NCBI GenBank assembly: GCA_007693855.1
Contig: RECU01000054.1
Span: 1 to 59,686 of the forward strand
Origin: Gammaproteobacteria bacterium
GTDB taxonomy: Bacteria > Pseudomonadota > Gammaproteobacteria > Steroidobacterales > PWYM01
Direction: 5' to 3'
DNA length: 59,686 nucleotides
Shown: in pieces, positions 1 through 8,901 of the stretch
Position numbering within the stretch: the stretch's first letter is position 1
How the letters are laid out: every line of letters begins with the position of its first letter
Notes under the pieces: generated by a model
Told to the model about the DNA's origin: nothing
Databases searched by the model: none
Seen by the model: the letters and a program-made list of their open reading frames with translations, nothing else
Program-made: the position numbers and the translations under genes

Positions 1-1203
1 CAGCCCATCGGCTTCGCCCGCGATCCCGATGTGTTCTTCATGACCGATAACGGCGGGCGCGAATACACTGTGATCCGCGAGTACACGATCTCCACCGGCG
101 AGCTCTCCGAGCCGATCTTCGGGCACGCCCGTTTCAACGCCAGTGGTGTGGTGCAGGGCACCACCCGGCGCAAGTATGGCCAGATTCTCGGCTTCACCTA
201 CGAGGGGCCCCGCTCGACCGTGTACTGGATCGACCCGGATCGGGTCGCGCTGCACGAGGCGCTGCAGAACGCGTTTCCCGGCATGCATGTGAGCCTGGGC
301 TCGTTCTCCGACGACGAGCGGCGCGCGATCGTCACCGTCTCAGCCTCCAATGATCCCGGCACGTTCTATCTGTTCGACGCCGACAGCGGGCTGATCGAGC
401 TGGGACGACCGCGGCCATTGATCGAGCCCGAGCGGCTGCCCGAGACGCAGTTCACCGAGTACCAGGCCCGAGACGGCCTGACCGTGCCGGCGCTGCTGAC
501 CGTGCCGGTGCATGGCGAGGCACCGTTCCCGGCGGTGGTCATGCCCCACGGCGGCCCCTGGGCGCGCGACTACACCACCTTCGACACCTGGCGTCAGTTC
601 CTGGCCGATCGCGGCTACGTGGTGCTGCAACCGCAGTATCGCGGCACCTTGGGGTTTGGTCAGACCCTCTGGCGCAAGGGCGACCGGGAATGGGGCGGCA
701 CCATGCAGGATGACAAGGACGATGGCGTCGCCTGGATGGTCGAGCAGGGCCTGGTCGATCCTGACCGCGTGGCCATGTACGGCTTCTCCTACGGCGGCTA
801 TGCCGCGATGGCAGCCATCGTGCGTGATGACCCGCCCTACCAGTGCGCCATCGCCGGCGCAGGCCTCGCCGAACTGCGTACCTTCCAGCGGGTCACCTTC
901 GAGGGCTCACGCTTCGGCCGGCAGTTCCAGAACCCGACCGTCGCCGGGCTCTCGCCGCTGGAACACGTGGAACGCGCCTCCATTCCGATCCTGATCTTCC
1001 ATGGCAACCGCGATCAGATCGTACCGATCGACCAGTCGGAGAAATTCCACGCCGCCCTGATCGCGGCCGGCAAGGACTCGACCTATGTCGAGATCACCGA
1101 TTATGGCCATGGTCCGTCGCTGACGCCGGACAAGCAGGCGCAGGTCCTGCAGCTGCTGGAGGATTTCCTCGGCTCGGACAAGTGCGGGCCAGGCGGTCTC
1201 TAG
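1..1203 (+). CDS. S9-family prolyl oligopeptidase-like peptidase, 3' part (partial)
   Basis: The frame is open from the first base, so the 5' end, probably carrying most of a beta-propeller, lies outside the window. The last part is a classic alpha/beta hydrolase peptidase domain. The nucleophile Ser sits in GFSYGG (Ser codon at 787), the Asp in HGNRDQIVP (1012) and the His in DYGHG (1108), in the order expected of the S9 family (dipeptidyl/acylaminoacyl peptidases). Members cleave short peptides and are often periplasmic, but any signal peptide would be outside the window. A hairpin with a T tract follows the stop codon. The exact substrate class cannot be told from this fragment. Confidence 0.9.
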   Translation, partial: QPIGFARDPDVFFMTDNGGREYTVIREYTISTGELSEPIFGHARFNASGVVQGTTRRKYGQILGFTYEGPRSTVYWIDPDRVALHEALQNAFPGMHVSLGSFSDDERRAIVTVSASNDPGTFYLFDADSGLIELGRPRPLIEPERLPETQFTEYQARDGLTVPALLTVPVHGEAPFPAVVMPHGGPWARDYTTFDTWRQFLADRGYVVLQPQYRGTLGFGQTLWRKGDREWGGTMQDDKDDGVAWMVEQGLVDPDRVAMYGFSYGGYAAMAAIVRDDPPYQCAIAGAGLAELRTFQRVTFEGSRFGRQFQNPTVAGLSPLEHVERASIPILIFHGNRDQIVPIDQSEKFHAALIAAGKDSTYVEITDYGHGPSLTPDKQAQVLQLLEDFLGSDKCGPGGL

Positions 1204-1234
1204 GCCGCCCAGCCCTGCCGAACTCGTGCTCGAC

Positions 1235-1266
1235 AGCCCCTGACCCACGGTCCGGGGCTATTTTTT
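1235..1266 (+). terminator. Rho-independent terminator after the S9 peptidase gene
   Basis: The arms AGCCCC and GGGGCT (1235-1240 and 1254-1259) enclose an inner GACC/GGTC pairing around a CAC loop, and TTTTTT follows at 1261-1266. It lies 32 bases after the stop at 1203. The T run is only on the + strand side, so it serves the peptidase gene, not the converging amidohydrolase. Confidence 0.85.
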
Positions 1267-1268
1267 CA

Positions 1269-2558
1269 TCAGGGCTGACGGACCACCCGACCGTCCTTCA
1301 TGACGAAGTCGACCGCGCCCATCAGGGCGATGTCATCGAGCGGGTTGCCGGGGACGGCGACCAGGTCGGCGATCAGGCCGGCCTCGACGCGACCGAGCCG
1401 GTCGTCGATCCCGAGAAACCGCGCCGCAACCGAGGTGGCGGAGTGCAGCGCCTGCATCGGCGGCATGCCACCCTCCACCATGAGCGCGAACTCGCGGGCA
1501 TTCTCGCCATGCGGCGAGACGCCGGTATCGGTGCCGAAAACGATGTTCACGCCACCCTCCCAGGCGCGGGTGAACGTGGCCTGGATCAACGGGCCGATGG
1601 TGCGCGCCTTGATGCGCACGATCTCCGGGAAAAAGCCGTCGATCTCGGCTTTCTCGCTGACCCAGCGGCCGGCCAGGATGGTGGGCACGTACCAGGTGCC
1701 CTGGTCGCGCATGGCGGCGATCACCGTCTCGTCCATGTAGGTGCCATGCTCGATGGAGTCGACCCCGGCCAGCACCGCGCGAAGCATGCCGTCGCGCCCG
1801 TGGGCGTGCGCGGCCACCTGGAAGCCGTAGTCCCTTGCGGTCGCCACGATCGCCTCGAGCTCGTCGGCCATGAACTGCGGGTTGTCGCCACTGGCGGCGA
1901 CCGAGAGCACGCCGCCGGTGGCCGTCACCTTGATCAGGTCGGCCCCGTCCTTGTAACGCTGCCGCACCGCCTCGCGCGCGGCATACGGGCCATTCACCAC
2001 ACCATGCACCGGCCCCGGCTGGAAGCGGATGTGATCGGCCCAGCCGTTGGTCGGATCGGCATGGCCGCCGGTGGTGGCAATGCTTTTTGCCGCCGTGTGG
2101 ATCCGCGGACCCTCGACCTTGCCGGCATTGATGGCATTGCGCAGCGAGATCGTGACGTTGTGGCTGTCGCCGAGATCGCGCACCGTGGTGAAGCCCGCCT
2201 GCAGCGTTTTGCCCGCATTAACCAGCGCCCGGTAGGCGTAGTCCGCCGGGTTGAGGCGGAAGGTGTCGACATACGCGGCGGGCCCGCTTTCCGAGGTGAG
2301 ATGCGTGTGCATGTCCATCAGACCTGGCAGCAGGGTGTGCGCCTGCAGATCGACCAGCGTCTCGCCGGACTCGGCGGCAACATGGCCGTCGACCACCGCC
2401 ACGATGCGATCGGCGCGGACCCGCACGGTCACGGGACCACGCGCCTCGTCCGACACCCCGTCAATCAATCGACCGGCGTGGATCAGCACATCGCCTGGCT
2501 CGGCGGCCAGCGGTGCGGCCAGGGCCAGGGCCAGCAGCCCGGCGCACAGCGCACGCAT
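1269..2558 (-). CDS. Exported metal-dependent amidohydrolase (imidazolonepropionase/prolidase-like)
   Basis: The protein has an N-terminal signal peptide ([19 protein letters not shown]) and the amidohydrolase-superfamily metal site: HTH at about residue 84, a likely carboxylated Lys in KVTATGG, His in AAHAHG and SIEHGTY, and Asp in GTDTG. Relatives hydrolyse Xaa-Pro dipeptides or other amide bonds in the periplasm; the substrate here is unknown. The start at 2558 is preferred because GGGGG lies 5 bases upstream and it gives a normal signal peptide. An ATG at 2576 overlaps the stop of the FKBP gene upstream and is the alternative. It is the last gene of a coupled operon with the FKBP and msrB genes. 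Confidence 0.88.
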   Translation of the reverse strand: MRALCAGLLALALAAPLAAEPGDVLIHAGRLIDGVSDEARGPVTVRVRADRIVAVVDGHVAAESGETLVDLQAHTLLPGLMDMHTHLTSESGPAAYVDTFRLNPADYAYRALVNAGKTLQAGFTTVRDLGDSHNVTISLRNAINAGKVEGPRIHTAAKSIATTGGHADPTNGWADHIRFQPGPVHGVVNGPYAAREAVRQRYKDGADLIKVTATGGVLSVAASGDNPQFMADELEAIVATARDYGFQVAAHAHGRDGMLRAVLAGVDSIEHGTYMDETVIAAMRDQGTWYVPTILAGRWVSEKAEIDGFFPEIVRIKARTIGPLIQATFTRAWEGGVNIVFGTDTGVSPHGENAREFALMVEGGMPPMQALHSATSVAARFLGIDDRLGRVEAGLIADLVAVPGNPLDDIALMGAVDFVMKDGRVVRQP

Positions 2559-2572
2559 GCACGCCCCCGTCA

Positions 2573-3097
2573 TCACTCGATCTCCAGCAGTTCGACCTCG
2601 AACAGCAGCGTGGCGTTGGGCGGAATCACCCCGCCGGCACCGCGCTGCCCGTAGGCCATGTCCGGCGGGATCACCAGCTGGCGCTGCTCACCGACCCGCA
2701 TGTCGGCCACGCCTTCGTCCCAGCCGCGGATCACCTGGCCGGCACCGAGCCGGAAGCGAAACGGCTGACCACGCGGGTGCGAGCTGTCGAACTGCGCCCC
2801 GCGCGCGTCCTCGGCCTCGGGCGCATACAACCAGCCGGTGTAGTGCACCACAGCGGTCTGCCCGGACTCGATCACCGCGCCCTCGCCCTCGCGCAGCACG
2901 GTGATCTCAAGTTCAGTGACGGCGGGGCCGGCGGCCTCTGGCGTGGCTGCCGGCGGGGCGTCCGGCTGCTCGCCGGGCTGGCAGCCCGCCAGCAGCAGGG
3001 CGGCGGCCAGCAGCACCAGTGTCGGCACAGCGGACCGGCCTGGCACTGAGGCGCGGCGTACGGGAAGGGCGCGTACAGGATGGGAAAACGGCTTCAT
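2573..3097 (-). CDS. FKBP-type peptidyl-prolyl cis-trans isomerase lipoprotein
   Basis: The 174-residue protein starts with a basic n-region, a hydrophobic stretch and a lipobox LLAGC with Cys39, so it is a predicted lipoprotein. The C-terminal half is a single FKBP domain, with VVHYTGWLY, the GAQFDSS strand, the GWDEGVADM helix and the [13 protein letters not shown] loop, ending in FEVELLEIE. It should speed proline isomerisation of envelope proteins. The start ATG overlaps the msrB stop by 4 bases and the stop touches the amidohydrolase frame, so the three genes are probably translated together. Spacing between lipobox and domain is Ala/Pro-rich, as in surface lipoproteins. Confidence 0.93.
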   Translation of the reverse strand: MKPFSHPVRALPVRRASVPGRSAVPTLVLLAAALLLAGCQPGEQPDAPPAATPEAAGPAVTELEITVLREGEGAVIESGQTAVVHYTGWLYAPEAEDARGAQFDSSHPRGQPFRFRLGAGQVIRGWDEGVADMRVGEQRQLVIPPDMAYGQRGAGGVIPPNATLLFEVELLEIE

Positions 3098-3522
3098 GAC
3101 GTCGACTCCGTATCGGTGGGTTCAGCCTGCGCCGGGACGAACTCCAGGGCGGCGGAGTTGATGCAGTAACGCAGGCCTGTGGGCGGTGGGCCATCGGGAA
3201 ACACGTGGCCTAGGTGGGCATCGCAGGCGCCGCAGAGCACCTCTTCGCGAAGCATGCCGTGGCTGGTGTCGCGGGCCACCCGCAGGGCCGTCGTGGCCAC
3301 CGGCTGCCAGTAGCTGGGCCAGCCGGATCCAGAATCATACTTGTGCGTCGAGGAGAACAGTGCCGCCCCACAGCACACGCAGGTGTACGTGCCCTCGGCC
3401 TTGTGGTCGTGATACCGGCCACTGAACGCGCGTTCGGTGCCCTTGTTCTGGGTGACGTGGAACTGCTCCGCGTCGAGACGCGCCGACAGCGCCTCGCGCG
3501 TGGGTTTTGACGTGTCGCTCAT
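3094..3522 (-). CDS. msrB: Peptide-methionine (R)-S-oxide reductase MsrB
   Basis: The 142-residue protein is a full-length MsrB, which reduces methionine-R-sulfoxide in proteins. It shows GSGWPSYW, the zinc-binding pairs CVCC and [12 protein letters not shown], and the catalytic Cys in RYCINSAAL near the C terminus. A strong AGGGAGG ribosome site lies just before the ATG. No signal peptide is seen, so it should be cytoplasmic. It is the first gene of an operon with the FKBP lipoprotein and the amidohydrolase; the stop overlaps the next start by 4 bases. Confidence 0.96.
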   Translation of the reverse strand: MSDTSKPTREALSARLDAEQFHVTQNKGTERAFSGRYHDHKAEGTYTCVCCGAALFSSTHKYDSGSGWPSYWQPVATTALRVARDTSHGMLREEVLCGACDAHLGHVFPDGPPPTGLRYCINSAALEFVPAQAEPTDTESTS

Positions 3523-3598
3523 GCAAACCTCCCTGTGGACAAGCGGGTCGCCGCTACCCTGATTGTAGCGGCTTCATGGCCCGCAGGCCCGCAGGGGG

Positions 3599-5473
3599 TC
3601 AGTCGGCGGTCTCCAGCAGCAGGCGATTCAGCCGCTGGACGAAGGCGCCCGGGTCCTTGAGCTGGCGGCCCTCGGCGAGGCGCGCCTGGTCGAGCAGCAG
3701 GTGGGCGAGGTCGGCGAAGCGCGTCTCGTCCGCGAGGCCCTCGAGACGCCTGACCAGCGCATGACCCGGATTGATCTCGAGGATCGGCAGGGTGTCAGGC
3801 ACCGGCTGGCCGGTCGCCTCGAGAATCCGGCGCATCTGGATGCCGGGGTCGTCCGCCCCCAGCAACAGGCAGGAGGGCGAGTCGGTCAGTCGCCGGCTGA
3901 CACGCACATCAGCCGCGCGCCCCGCGAGGGTGTTCTTCAGGCGGGTGACCAGCTCGGCGTAGGCCTGCTCGCGGGTCTCGTCCAGCCCGTCGTCCGCCGC
4001 GCCGAGATCCTCCAGATCCAGGTCTGCCCGGGCGATATCGCGCAGTTCAGACTCGCGGAACGAGGACAGGTGCTGCAGCGCCCACTCGTCGATCCGCTCG
4101 GTGAGCAGCAGGACTTCTACACCCTGGCGTCGGAACATCTCGAGCTGCGGGCTTGCGCGGGCCGCCTCCGGGCTGTCGGCGAGCAGATAGTAGATATGCT
4201 TCTGGCCCTCCTTGCGCCGACCGAGGTAGTCATCCAGCGACACCGAGGCCTCGGCCCCATCGTTGGCGGTGGAGTCGAAGCGCAGCAGGGCGGCCACGCG
4301 CTCGCGATTGGCGAAGTCTTCGGCGAGACCTTCCTTCATCACCTCGCCGAACTCGCGCCAGAACTGCCGGTATTTCTCCGGCTCGTCGGTCGCAAGCTTC
4401 TCGAGCATGTCGAGCACCTTGCGCGTCAGCGCCTTGCGGATGGCATCGACATGCGCATCCTTCTGCAGCAGCTCGCGGGAAACGTTGAGCGGCAGCTCGG
4501 CCGAATCCATCACACCGCGAATGAAACGCAGGTACAGCGGCAGGAACTGCTCGGCATCGTCCATGATGAACACGCGCTGCACGTAGAGCTTCAGGCCACG
4601 GGGTGCCTCGCGGTTCCACAGGTCCCAGGGGGCGCGTGGCGGCACATACATCAGCGCGGTGTATTCGCGCGTGCCCTCGACCCGGTGATGCGACCAGGCC
4701 AGCGGCACCTCGGCATCGTGGGCGATGTGCTTGAAGAATTCGGTGTATTCCTCGTCGCTGATCTCGTTACGCGGCCGGGTCCACAGGGCCTGGGCGGTGT
4801 TGACGGCCCGGCGTTCGTCCTTGCCGGCCTCGGCGAGTCTCACCGGGAAGGCGATATGGTCGGAATAGCGCCGGACCAGCGACTCGACGCGAAACGCCTG
4901 GGCGAACTCCCTGGCATCTTCCTTCAGCTGCAGCTCGACGGTGGTGCCATGCCCTTCGCGGGTCCCCGGCTCGATGGTGAACTCGCCCTGGCCGTCGGAG
5001 ATCCAGCGTACCGCCTCGTCGGCGGCAAGTCCCGCGCGCCGGGTGGTGACCTCGACCCGATCGGCCACGATGAACGCCGAGTAGAACCCGACCCCGAACT
5101 GGCCGATGAGCTGGGCGTCCTTGCGCGCGTCTCCGGAGAGCTGGGACAGAAAATGCGCGGTCCCCGAGCGGGCGATGGTGCCGAGGTTGCCGATCACCTC
5201 ATCGCGCGACATGCCGACGCCGTTGTCGCTGATCCGGATGACGCCGGCCTGTTCGTCGATCTCGACATCGATGGTGAAGTCTTCGGCGTCCTCCCGCAGC
5301 GAGGGATCGGACAGGGCCTCGAAACGCAGCTTGTCGCAGGCATCGGAGGCATTGGAGATCAGCTCGCGCAGGAAGATCTCGCGGTTGCTGTAGAGCGAGT
5401 GGATCATCAGGTGAAGCAGCTGCTTCACCTCGGCCTGGAACCCCAGGGTCTCGCGTTGCGCGGTGTCCACCAT
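3599..5473 (-). CDS. htpG: Chaperone protein HtpG (Hsp90 family)
   Basis: With the ATG at 5473 the protein is 624 residues, the same length as E. coli HtpG; an upstream ATG at 5512 would add 13 unconserved residues. The chosen start has GGGAGG about 8 bases upstream. The N-terminal GHKL ATPase is complete, with ELISNASDACDKLR, the DNGVGM loop, the IGTIARSGT lid and GQFGVGFYS. It is followed by the middle domain with the catalytic Arg region (LNVSRELLQ) and a C-terminal dimerisation domain. It is an ATP-dependent cytoplasmic chaperone. No terminator with a T run is visible after the stop. Confidence 0.97.
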   Translation of the reverse strand: MVDTAQRETLGFQAEVKQLLHLMIHSLYSNREIFLRELISNASDACDKLRFEALSDPSLREDAEDFTIDVEIDEQAGVIRISDNGVGMSRDEVIGNLGTIARSGTAHFLSQLSGDARKDAQLIGQFGVGFYSAFIVADRVEVTTRRAGLAADEAVRWISDGQGEFTIEPGTREGHGTTVELQLKEDAREFAQAFRVESLVRRYSDHIAFPVRLAEAGKDERRAVNTAQALWTRPRNEISDEEYTEFFKHIAHDAEVPLAWSHHRVEGTREYTALMYVPPRAPWDLWNREAPRGLKLYVQRVFIMDDAEQFLPLYLRFIRGVMDSAELPLNVSRELLQKDAHVDAIRKALTRKVLDMLEKLATDEPEKYRQFWREFGEVMKEGLAEDFANRERVAALLRFDSTANDGAEASVSLDDYLGRRKEGQKHIYYLLADSPEAARASPQLEMFRRQGVEVLLLTERIDEWALQHLSSFRESELRDIARADLDLEDLGAADDGLDETREQAYAELVTRLKNTLAGRAADVRVSRRLTDSPSCLLLGADDPGIQMRRILEATGQPVPDTLPILEINPGHALVRRLEGLADETRFADLAHLLLDQARLAEGRQLKDPGAFVQRLNRLLLETAD

Positions 5474-5552
5474 CGATCGTCCTCCCGGTCTGCAATCAGG
5501 CTGAACCGGCATCCCGCCGGCCCTCAGGCAGATGGGGATCGATCGGGGATTT

Positions 5553-5684
5553 TCAAGTGGCGAGCAGAACCACCAGGGCGATCAGCAGCAAAACCAGTGC
5601 CCAGCCGCGGGCGCGCAGCCACACCAGCGGCAGGCAGAAGGCGAGATCCTCGCAGTCATCAAGCCACTGCAATACGCGCTCCAT
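5553..5684 (-). CDS. Small single-span membrane protein, 43 aa (hypothetical)
   Basis: The product is 43 residues: a short acidic N-terminal segment (MERVLQWLDDCEDLAF) followed by one strongly hydrophobic helix (WALVLLLIALVVLLA) that reaches the C terminus. GGGAG lies about 8 bases before the ATG. The ATG overlaps the stop of the small frame upstream as TGATG, which supports coupled translation. No family is recognised. It is the last of three overlapping small genes reading towards htpG. The call rests on the ribosome site, the overlap and the clear membrane helix. Confidence 0.55.
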   Translation of the reverse strand: MERVLQWLDDCEDLAFCLPLVWLRARGWALVLLLIALVVLLAT

Positions 5685-5863
5685 CAGCCGTGCTCCCGGC
5701 GCTGCAGATCGCCGCGCGGACGTGGCAGTTGCGTCTGCTGTTCACGCGAAATGCCTCGGTTACGCCAGGCCAGCGCGGCCTCCCGCGCCCGTTGGACCCA
5801 GAGATCACGGTCACGGCAGGGTCGGAGCCCCGGCAGCACGGAGACCACTGACGCCACGCTCAA
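5684..5863 (-). CDS. Small basic protein, about 54-59 aa (hypothetical)
   Basis: The frame runs from a TTG at 5863 or a GTG at 5857 or 5848 to a TGA at 5684-5686. The TTG overlaps the TGA of the upstream gene (TTGA), and the stop overlaps the next ATG (TGATG). The protein-like core is RDRDLWVQRAREAALAWRNR followed by GISREQQ, an arginine-rich amphipathic helix. No ATG start and no strong ribosome site are visible, so this is the weakest of the three small genes. No family is recognised. Confidence 0.35.
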   Translation of the reverse strand: MSVASVVSVLPGLRPCRDRDLWVQRAREAALAWRNRGISREQQTQLPRPRGDLQRREHG

Positions 5864-6057
5864 CTTTCGCTATCCCAGCTGCGTCGCACCTTGTCGGCCC
5901 AGCTGTGATAGCCCTTCCAGCTGTAGAGTGACGCATCTGCCCGGGGTCGGCGCGCAGCCTCGGTATCCGCACCGACGCCCGCCAGCCACTTGCGGTAGGC
6001 CTGCCAGCCACCGTCGGCGGATGTGGCCCGCGGCCGATTCGACTTGGACTTGTCCAT
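5860..6057 (-). CDS. Conserved-looking small hypothetical protein, 65 aa
   Basis: From the ATG at 6057 (AGGA 8 bases upstream) the product is 65 residues, basic and rich in Trp/Tyr: GGWQAYRKWLAGVG near the middle and SLYSWKGYHSWADKVRRSW near the C terminus. The repeated pattern of Trp, Tyr, Lys and Ser looks like a real soluble protein and not chance coding. Function is unknown. It is the first of three overlapping small genes. A 23-base perfect palindrome lies upstream at 6153-6175 and may be part of its control region or the end of ppnN. Confidence 0.6.
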   Translation of the reverse strand: MDKSKSNRPRATSADGGWQAYRKWLAGVGADTEAARRPRADASLYSWKGYHSWADKVRRSWDSES

Positions 6058-6152
6058 GCGCGCATCCTGAAGAACGAGGCACGCAGAGTAGCCCGGCCAG
6101 GTCGACACGAGAAGGAACTGGATCACAGCGCGGACGAAGAAAAATTTAGTTA

Positions 6153-6175
6153 AAACAGTACATTATGTACTGTTT
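6153..6175. repeat. Perfect 11-bp inverted repeat in an AT-rich gap
   Basis: AAACAGTACAT and ATGTACTGTTT flank a single T. The gap around it (about 6135-6180) is conspicuously AT-rich for this genome. It lies 16 bases after the ppnN stop and 96 bases before the small hypothetical gene, both on the minus strand. Read on the minus strand it is followed by TTTTAACTAAATTTTT, so it could be the ppnN terminator. A repressor operator is the other option. The sequence alone does not decide. Confidence 0.7.
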
Positions 6176-6191
6176 GACGTAATCCAAGAGG

Positions 6192-7547
6192 TCAGCGCGC
6201 CACCCGGAAACACGGCGTGTAGTCGCGGTCTGCAAGCTTCATCCGATGCTCGGCGACGAAGCGCCCGAGCACCTCATCGAGTGCCGTGGCGATGGCCGGG
6301 TCGCCGTGGAGCTCGAAGGGCCCGAACTCCTCGACGCGCCGGATGCCATCCTCGCGCACATTCCCGGCCACCACGCCGGAAAACGCCCGCCGAAGATTGG
6401 CCGCCAGCCGATGCGGTGGCTGCTCGCGCGACAGATCGAGCCCCGCCATGGACTCATGGGTGACCTCGAACGGCTGCTGGAACTCCTCGTCGATGCGCAG
6501 ATTCCAGTTGAAGAAGTACGCCTCTTCACGGGCGTGCCGATACCGGGTGACGGCCTTGACCCCGCCCACCATCACCTGCGCCACACGCGCAGGGTCACCA
6601 ATAACGACTTCGAAACGCTTGCAGGCCGTCTCCCCCAGCGTGGCACGCAGAAACGCCACGATCATCTCGAAGTAGCTGCGGCTCTCCGCTGGCCCGGCAA
6701 AGATCACCGGCAACGGCAACTCGACGTTTTCAGGGTGCATCAGCACCCCGACCAGGTAGAGAATCTCCTCGGCCGTGCCGGCGCCACCGGGAAACACGAC
6801 AATGCCGTGACCCACGCGCACAAACGCCTCCAGGCGCTTCTCGATGTCCGGCATGATCACCAGTTCGTTGACGATCGGGTTGGGCGACTCCGCGGCGATG
6901 ATCCCGGGCTCGCTGATGCCGATATAGCGGCCGCTGCGGATCCGTTGCTTGGAATGGCCAATGGTCGCGCCCTTCATCGGACCTTTCATCGCGCCGGCGC
7001 CACAGCCCGTGCAGACATTCAGCCCGCGCAGCCCGAGTTCGTAGCCCACGTCCTTGGTGTATTCGTACTCGACCCGACTGATGGAGTGCCCGCCCCAGCA
7101 GACCACCAGGTCCGGATCCACCTGGGTGCGCAGTGCGCGGGCGTTGCGCAGAATCTGAAAAACCGTCTCGGTGATGGCCTCCGGTGAGGCGACATCCAGG
7201 CGTCCGCCGGGTGCCAGTTCCGAGCCGATATAGACGATGTCACGCAGCACCGCGAACAGCAGTTCCCGCACCCCGCGAATCATCTGGCCATCCACGAACG
7301 CACTCTCCGGGGCGTTGCGCAGCTCCAGGCGCACGCCACGGTCGAGTTCGATGATCGAGACATCGAAGTCGGCATACTTGCGCATCACTGTGCGCACGTC
7401 GTCCTCGGTGCCGCCGGTATTGAGCACCGCCAGGGCACACTTGCGAAAGATGTCCTGCAGGCCACCTTCGCCGCGCGAGCGCAGTCGCACGATTTCCTCA
7501 CGCGAGAGTATTTCGAGACTGCCTTCCGGCGTCACCGTGGCGTCCAA
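6192..7547 (-). CDS. ppnN: Nucleotide 5'-monophosphate nucleosidase PpnN (YgdH, LOG family)
   Basis: The 451-residue protein has the three-part layout of PpnN: an N-terminal domain, a central LOG/Rossmann domain with GCGAGAMKGPM and the family signature FPGGAGTAEEIL, and a C-terminal domain. The enzyme splits purine and pyrimidine nucleoside monophosphates into base and ribose 5-phosphate; the E. coli enzyme is stimulated by (p)ppGpp. Length matches the E. coli protein (454). It lies 36 bases after the L,D-transpeptidase gene on the same strand, so the two may share a transcript. Confidence 0.92.
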   Translation of the reverse strand: MDATVTPEGSLEILSREEIVRLRSRGEGGLQDIFRKCALAVLNTGGTEDDVRTVMRKYADFDVSIIELDRGVRLELRNAPESAFVDGQMIRGVRELLFAVLRDIVYIGSELAPGGRLDVASPEAITETVFQILRNARALRTQVDPDLVVCWGGHSISRVEYEYTKDVGYELGLRGLNVCTGCGAGAMKGPMKGATIGHSKQRIRSGRYIGISEPGIIAAESPNPIVNELVIMPDIEKRLEAFVRVGHGIVVFPGGAGTAEEILYLVGVLMHPENVELPLPVIFAGPAESRSYFEMIVAFLRATLGETACKRFEVVIGDPARVAQVMVGGVKAVTRYRHAREEAYFFNWNLRIDEEFQQPFEVTHESMAGLDLSREQPPHRLAANLRRAFSGVVAGNVREDGIRRVEEFGPFELHGDPAIATALDEVLGRFVAEHRMKLADRDYTPCFRVAR

Positions 7548-7583
7548 TGGGTACTCCTGGGGTTCAGAATTGTGCTGCGCCGC

Positions 7584-8126
7584 TCAGGGGCGGATCTCGA
7601 TCGGGGTCATCTCCGGCGTCATCAGCCAGATATCGATCATGTCGGCATCAGCGACCGCGATACACCCCTCGGTCCAGTCCTGCGACAGATAGTAGTGTTC
7701 CGGATAGCGCCGCTCGTTGGGCAGGCCGTGGATCATGATCTGCCCGCCTGGATCCCAGCCACGCGCTGCCGCGCGCCGCCGGTCCTCGGCATTGGGGTAG
7801 GACACCCGGATCGAGAGAAAAAAATCGCTGTTGCGGTTGCGGAAGTCGAGCAGATAGCGGCCCTCGGGGGTGCGCAGGTCGCCTTCGCGCTGCTTGTGGC
7901 CCTCCGGCTGCCCCCCGAGCAGGACATCGAAGCCACGCAGCACCTCGCCCTGGCGGAGCAGGTAGAGCCTGCGTTCGGACTTGATCACCAGCACCTCGTC
8001 GGCCAAGGGCTGGCTGCGCGCCAGTGCGGAAGGATCACGAATCAACATGTCGGCCGCCGCAGCACTGTGCCAGAGGAGACTGGCAAGCCCCACGAGCAAA
8101 GCGAGCAGCGGAAACCGAATTGTCAT
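7584..8126 (-). CDS. Exported L,D-transpeptidase family protein (YkuD domain)
   Basis: The 180-residue protein has a signal peptide (MTIRFPLLALLVGLASLLWHSAAA) and a single YkuD domain. The domain shows LYLLRQGEVLRGFDVLLGG, HGLPNE and the catalytic Cys in DWTEGCIAV. The spacing (His, then Cys about 25 residues later) fits YafK/ErfK-type enzymes. It should act in the periplasm on peptidoglycan, either forming or cleaving cross-links or attachments; which one cannot be told. It is divergent from the SDR gene, with about 100 bases between starts, and lies upstream of ppnN. Confidence 0.88.
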   Translation of the reverse strand: MTIRFPLLALLVGLASLLWHSAAAADMLIRDPSALARSQPLADEVLVIKSERRLYLLRQGEVLRGFDVLLGGQPEGHKQREGDLRTPEGRYLLDFRNRNSDFFLSIRVSYPNAEDRRRAAARGWDPGGQIMIHGLPNERRYPEHYYLSQDWTEGCIAVADADMIDIWLMTPEMTPIEIRP

Positions 8127-8229
8127 GTTGATCAGCCACTCAGCTCGACAAGTGAGACTTGAACTTTAATCTCTGGACGTGCCACGCTCAAGGGATCAGG
8201 GTACGGAATCCACATTACAGGGAGACGGC

Positions 8230-8901
8230 ATGAGCAGGATACTCGTCACCGGCGCGAATCGCGGCATCGGCCTGGCACTTTGCGAGGCCCTCGCCGCCCG
8301 CGGCGATGAGATCATCGGCGTGTGCCGCCGCACGAGCGAGGCGCTGGCGGCCTGCGCCACGCGCGTCATCGAGGGGATCGATGTCGCCGTCCCGGAGGAC
8401 CTCGCGCGGCTGGCCGAGGCCCTCGAAGACGCCTCGCTCGACGTCGTCATTGCCAACGCGGGTCGGCTGTCGTCCCAGCGCCTCGGGGCCATCGATGCGT
8501 CCGCCATCGAAGAGATGCTCACCCAGTACCGGATCAACGCCATCGGTCCGGTGCTCACGGCACAGGCCCTGCGTCCGAAACTTCGCCGGCCCGCTCGGAT
8601 CGCGATCATCACCAGCCGGATGGGCTCGATCGCCGACAACGACTCTGGCGGCAGCTATGGCTACCGGATGTCCAAGGCCGCGGTGAACATGGCTGGCGTG
8701 TCGCTGGCGCGCGATCTTGCCGGCGACGAGATCAGCGTGGGGCTCATCCACCCGGGCTTCGTGCGCACGGAAATGACCGGTGGCCAGGGCCTCATCGAGG
8801 CTTCGGAAGCGGCGGCCGGCATCATCGCCCGCATCGATGAACTGACTGCGAAACGCAGTGGCAGCTTCCGTCACAGCAACGGCGAGTCGCTACCCTGGTA
8901 A
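8230..8901 (+). CDS. Short-chain dehydrogenase/reductase (C-factor-like SDR)
   Basis: The ATG at 8230 with GGGAG upstream gives a 223-residue classical SDR: NAD(P)-binding TGANRGIG at residues 7-14, NAG in VIANAGR, and the catalytic Ser plus YxxxK in SYGYRMSKAA. An ATG at 8179 would add 17 residues without support. C-factor-like SDRs are cytoplasmic oxidoreductases; the substrate is unknown. The 3' end overlaps the converging HAD hydrolase gene by 31 bases. Confidence 0.88.
   Translation: MSRILVTGANRGIGLALCEALAARGDEIIGVCRRTSEALAACATRVIEGIDVAVPEDLARLAEALEDASLDVVIANAGRLSSQRLGAIDASAIEEMLTQYRINAIGPVLTAQALRPKLRRPARIAIITSRMGSIADNDSGGSYGYRMSKAAVNMAGVSLARDLAGDEISVGLIHPGFVRTEMTGGQGLIEASEAAAGIIARIDELTAKRSGSFRHSNGESLPW

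Noticed and set aside
843-2654. A 603-codon + strand frame across the S9 peptidase end and the amidohydrolase gene
   Set aside because: It crosses a terminator and lies antisense to a gene with metal-site motifs; low-complexity composition.
3701-5851. Long + strand open frame (about 716 codons) opposite htpG
   Set aside because: Shadow of htpG, which is full length with all Hsp90 motifs on the minus strand.
6153-6175. LexA box reading of the ACAG/CTGT palindrome
   Set aside because: LexA sites are CTGT-N8-ACAG; here the order is reversed (ACAG outside-in with 11 bases between), so it does not fit.
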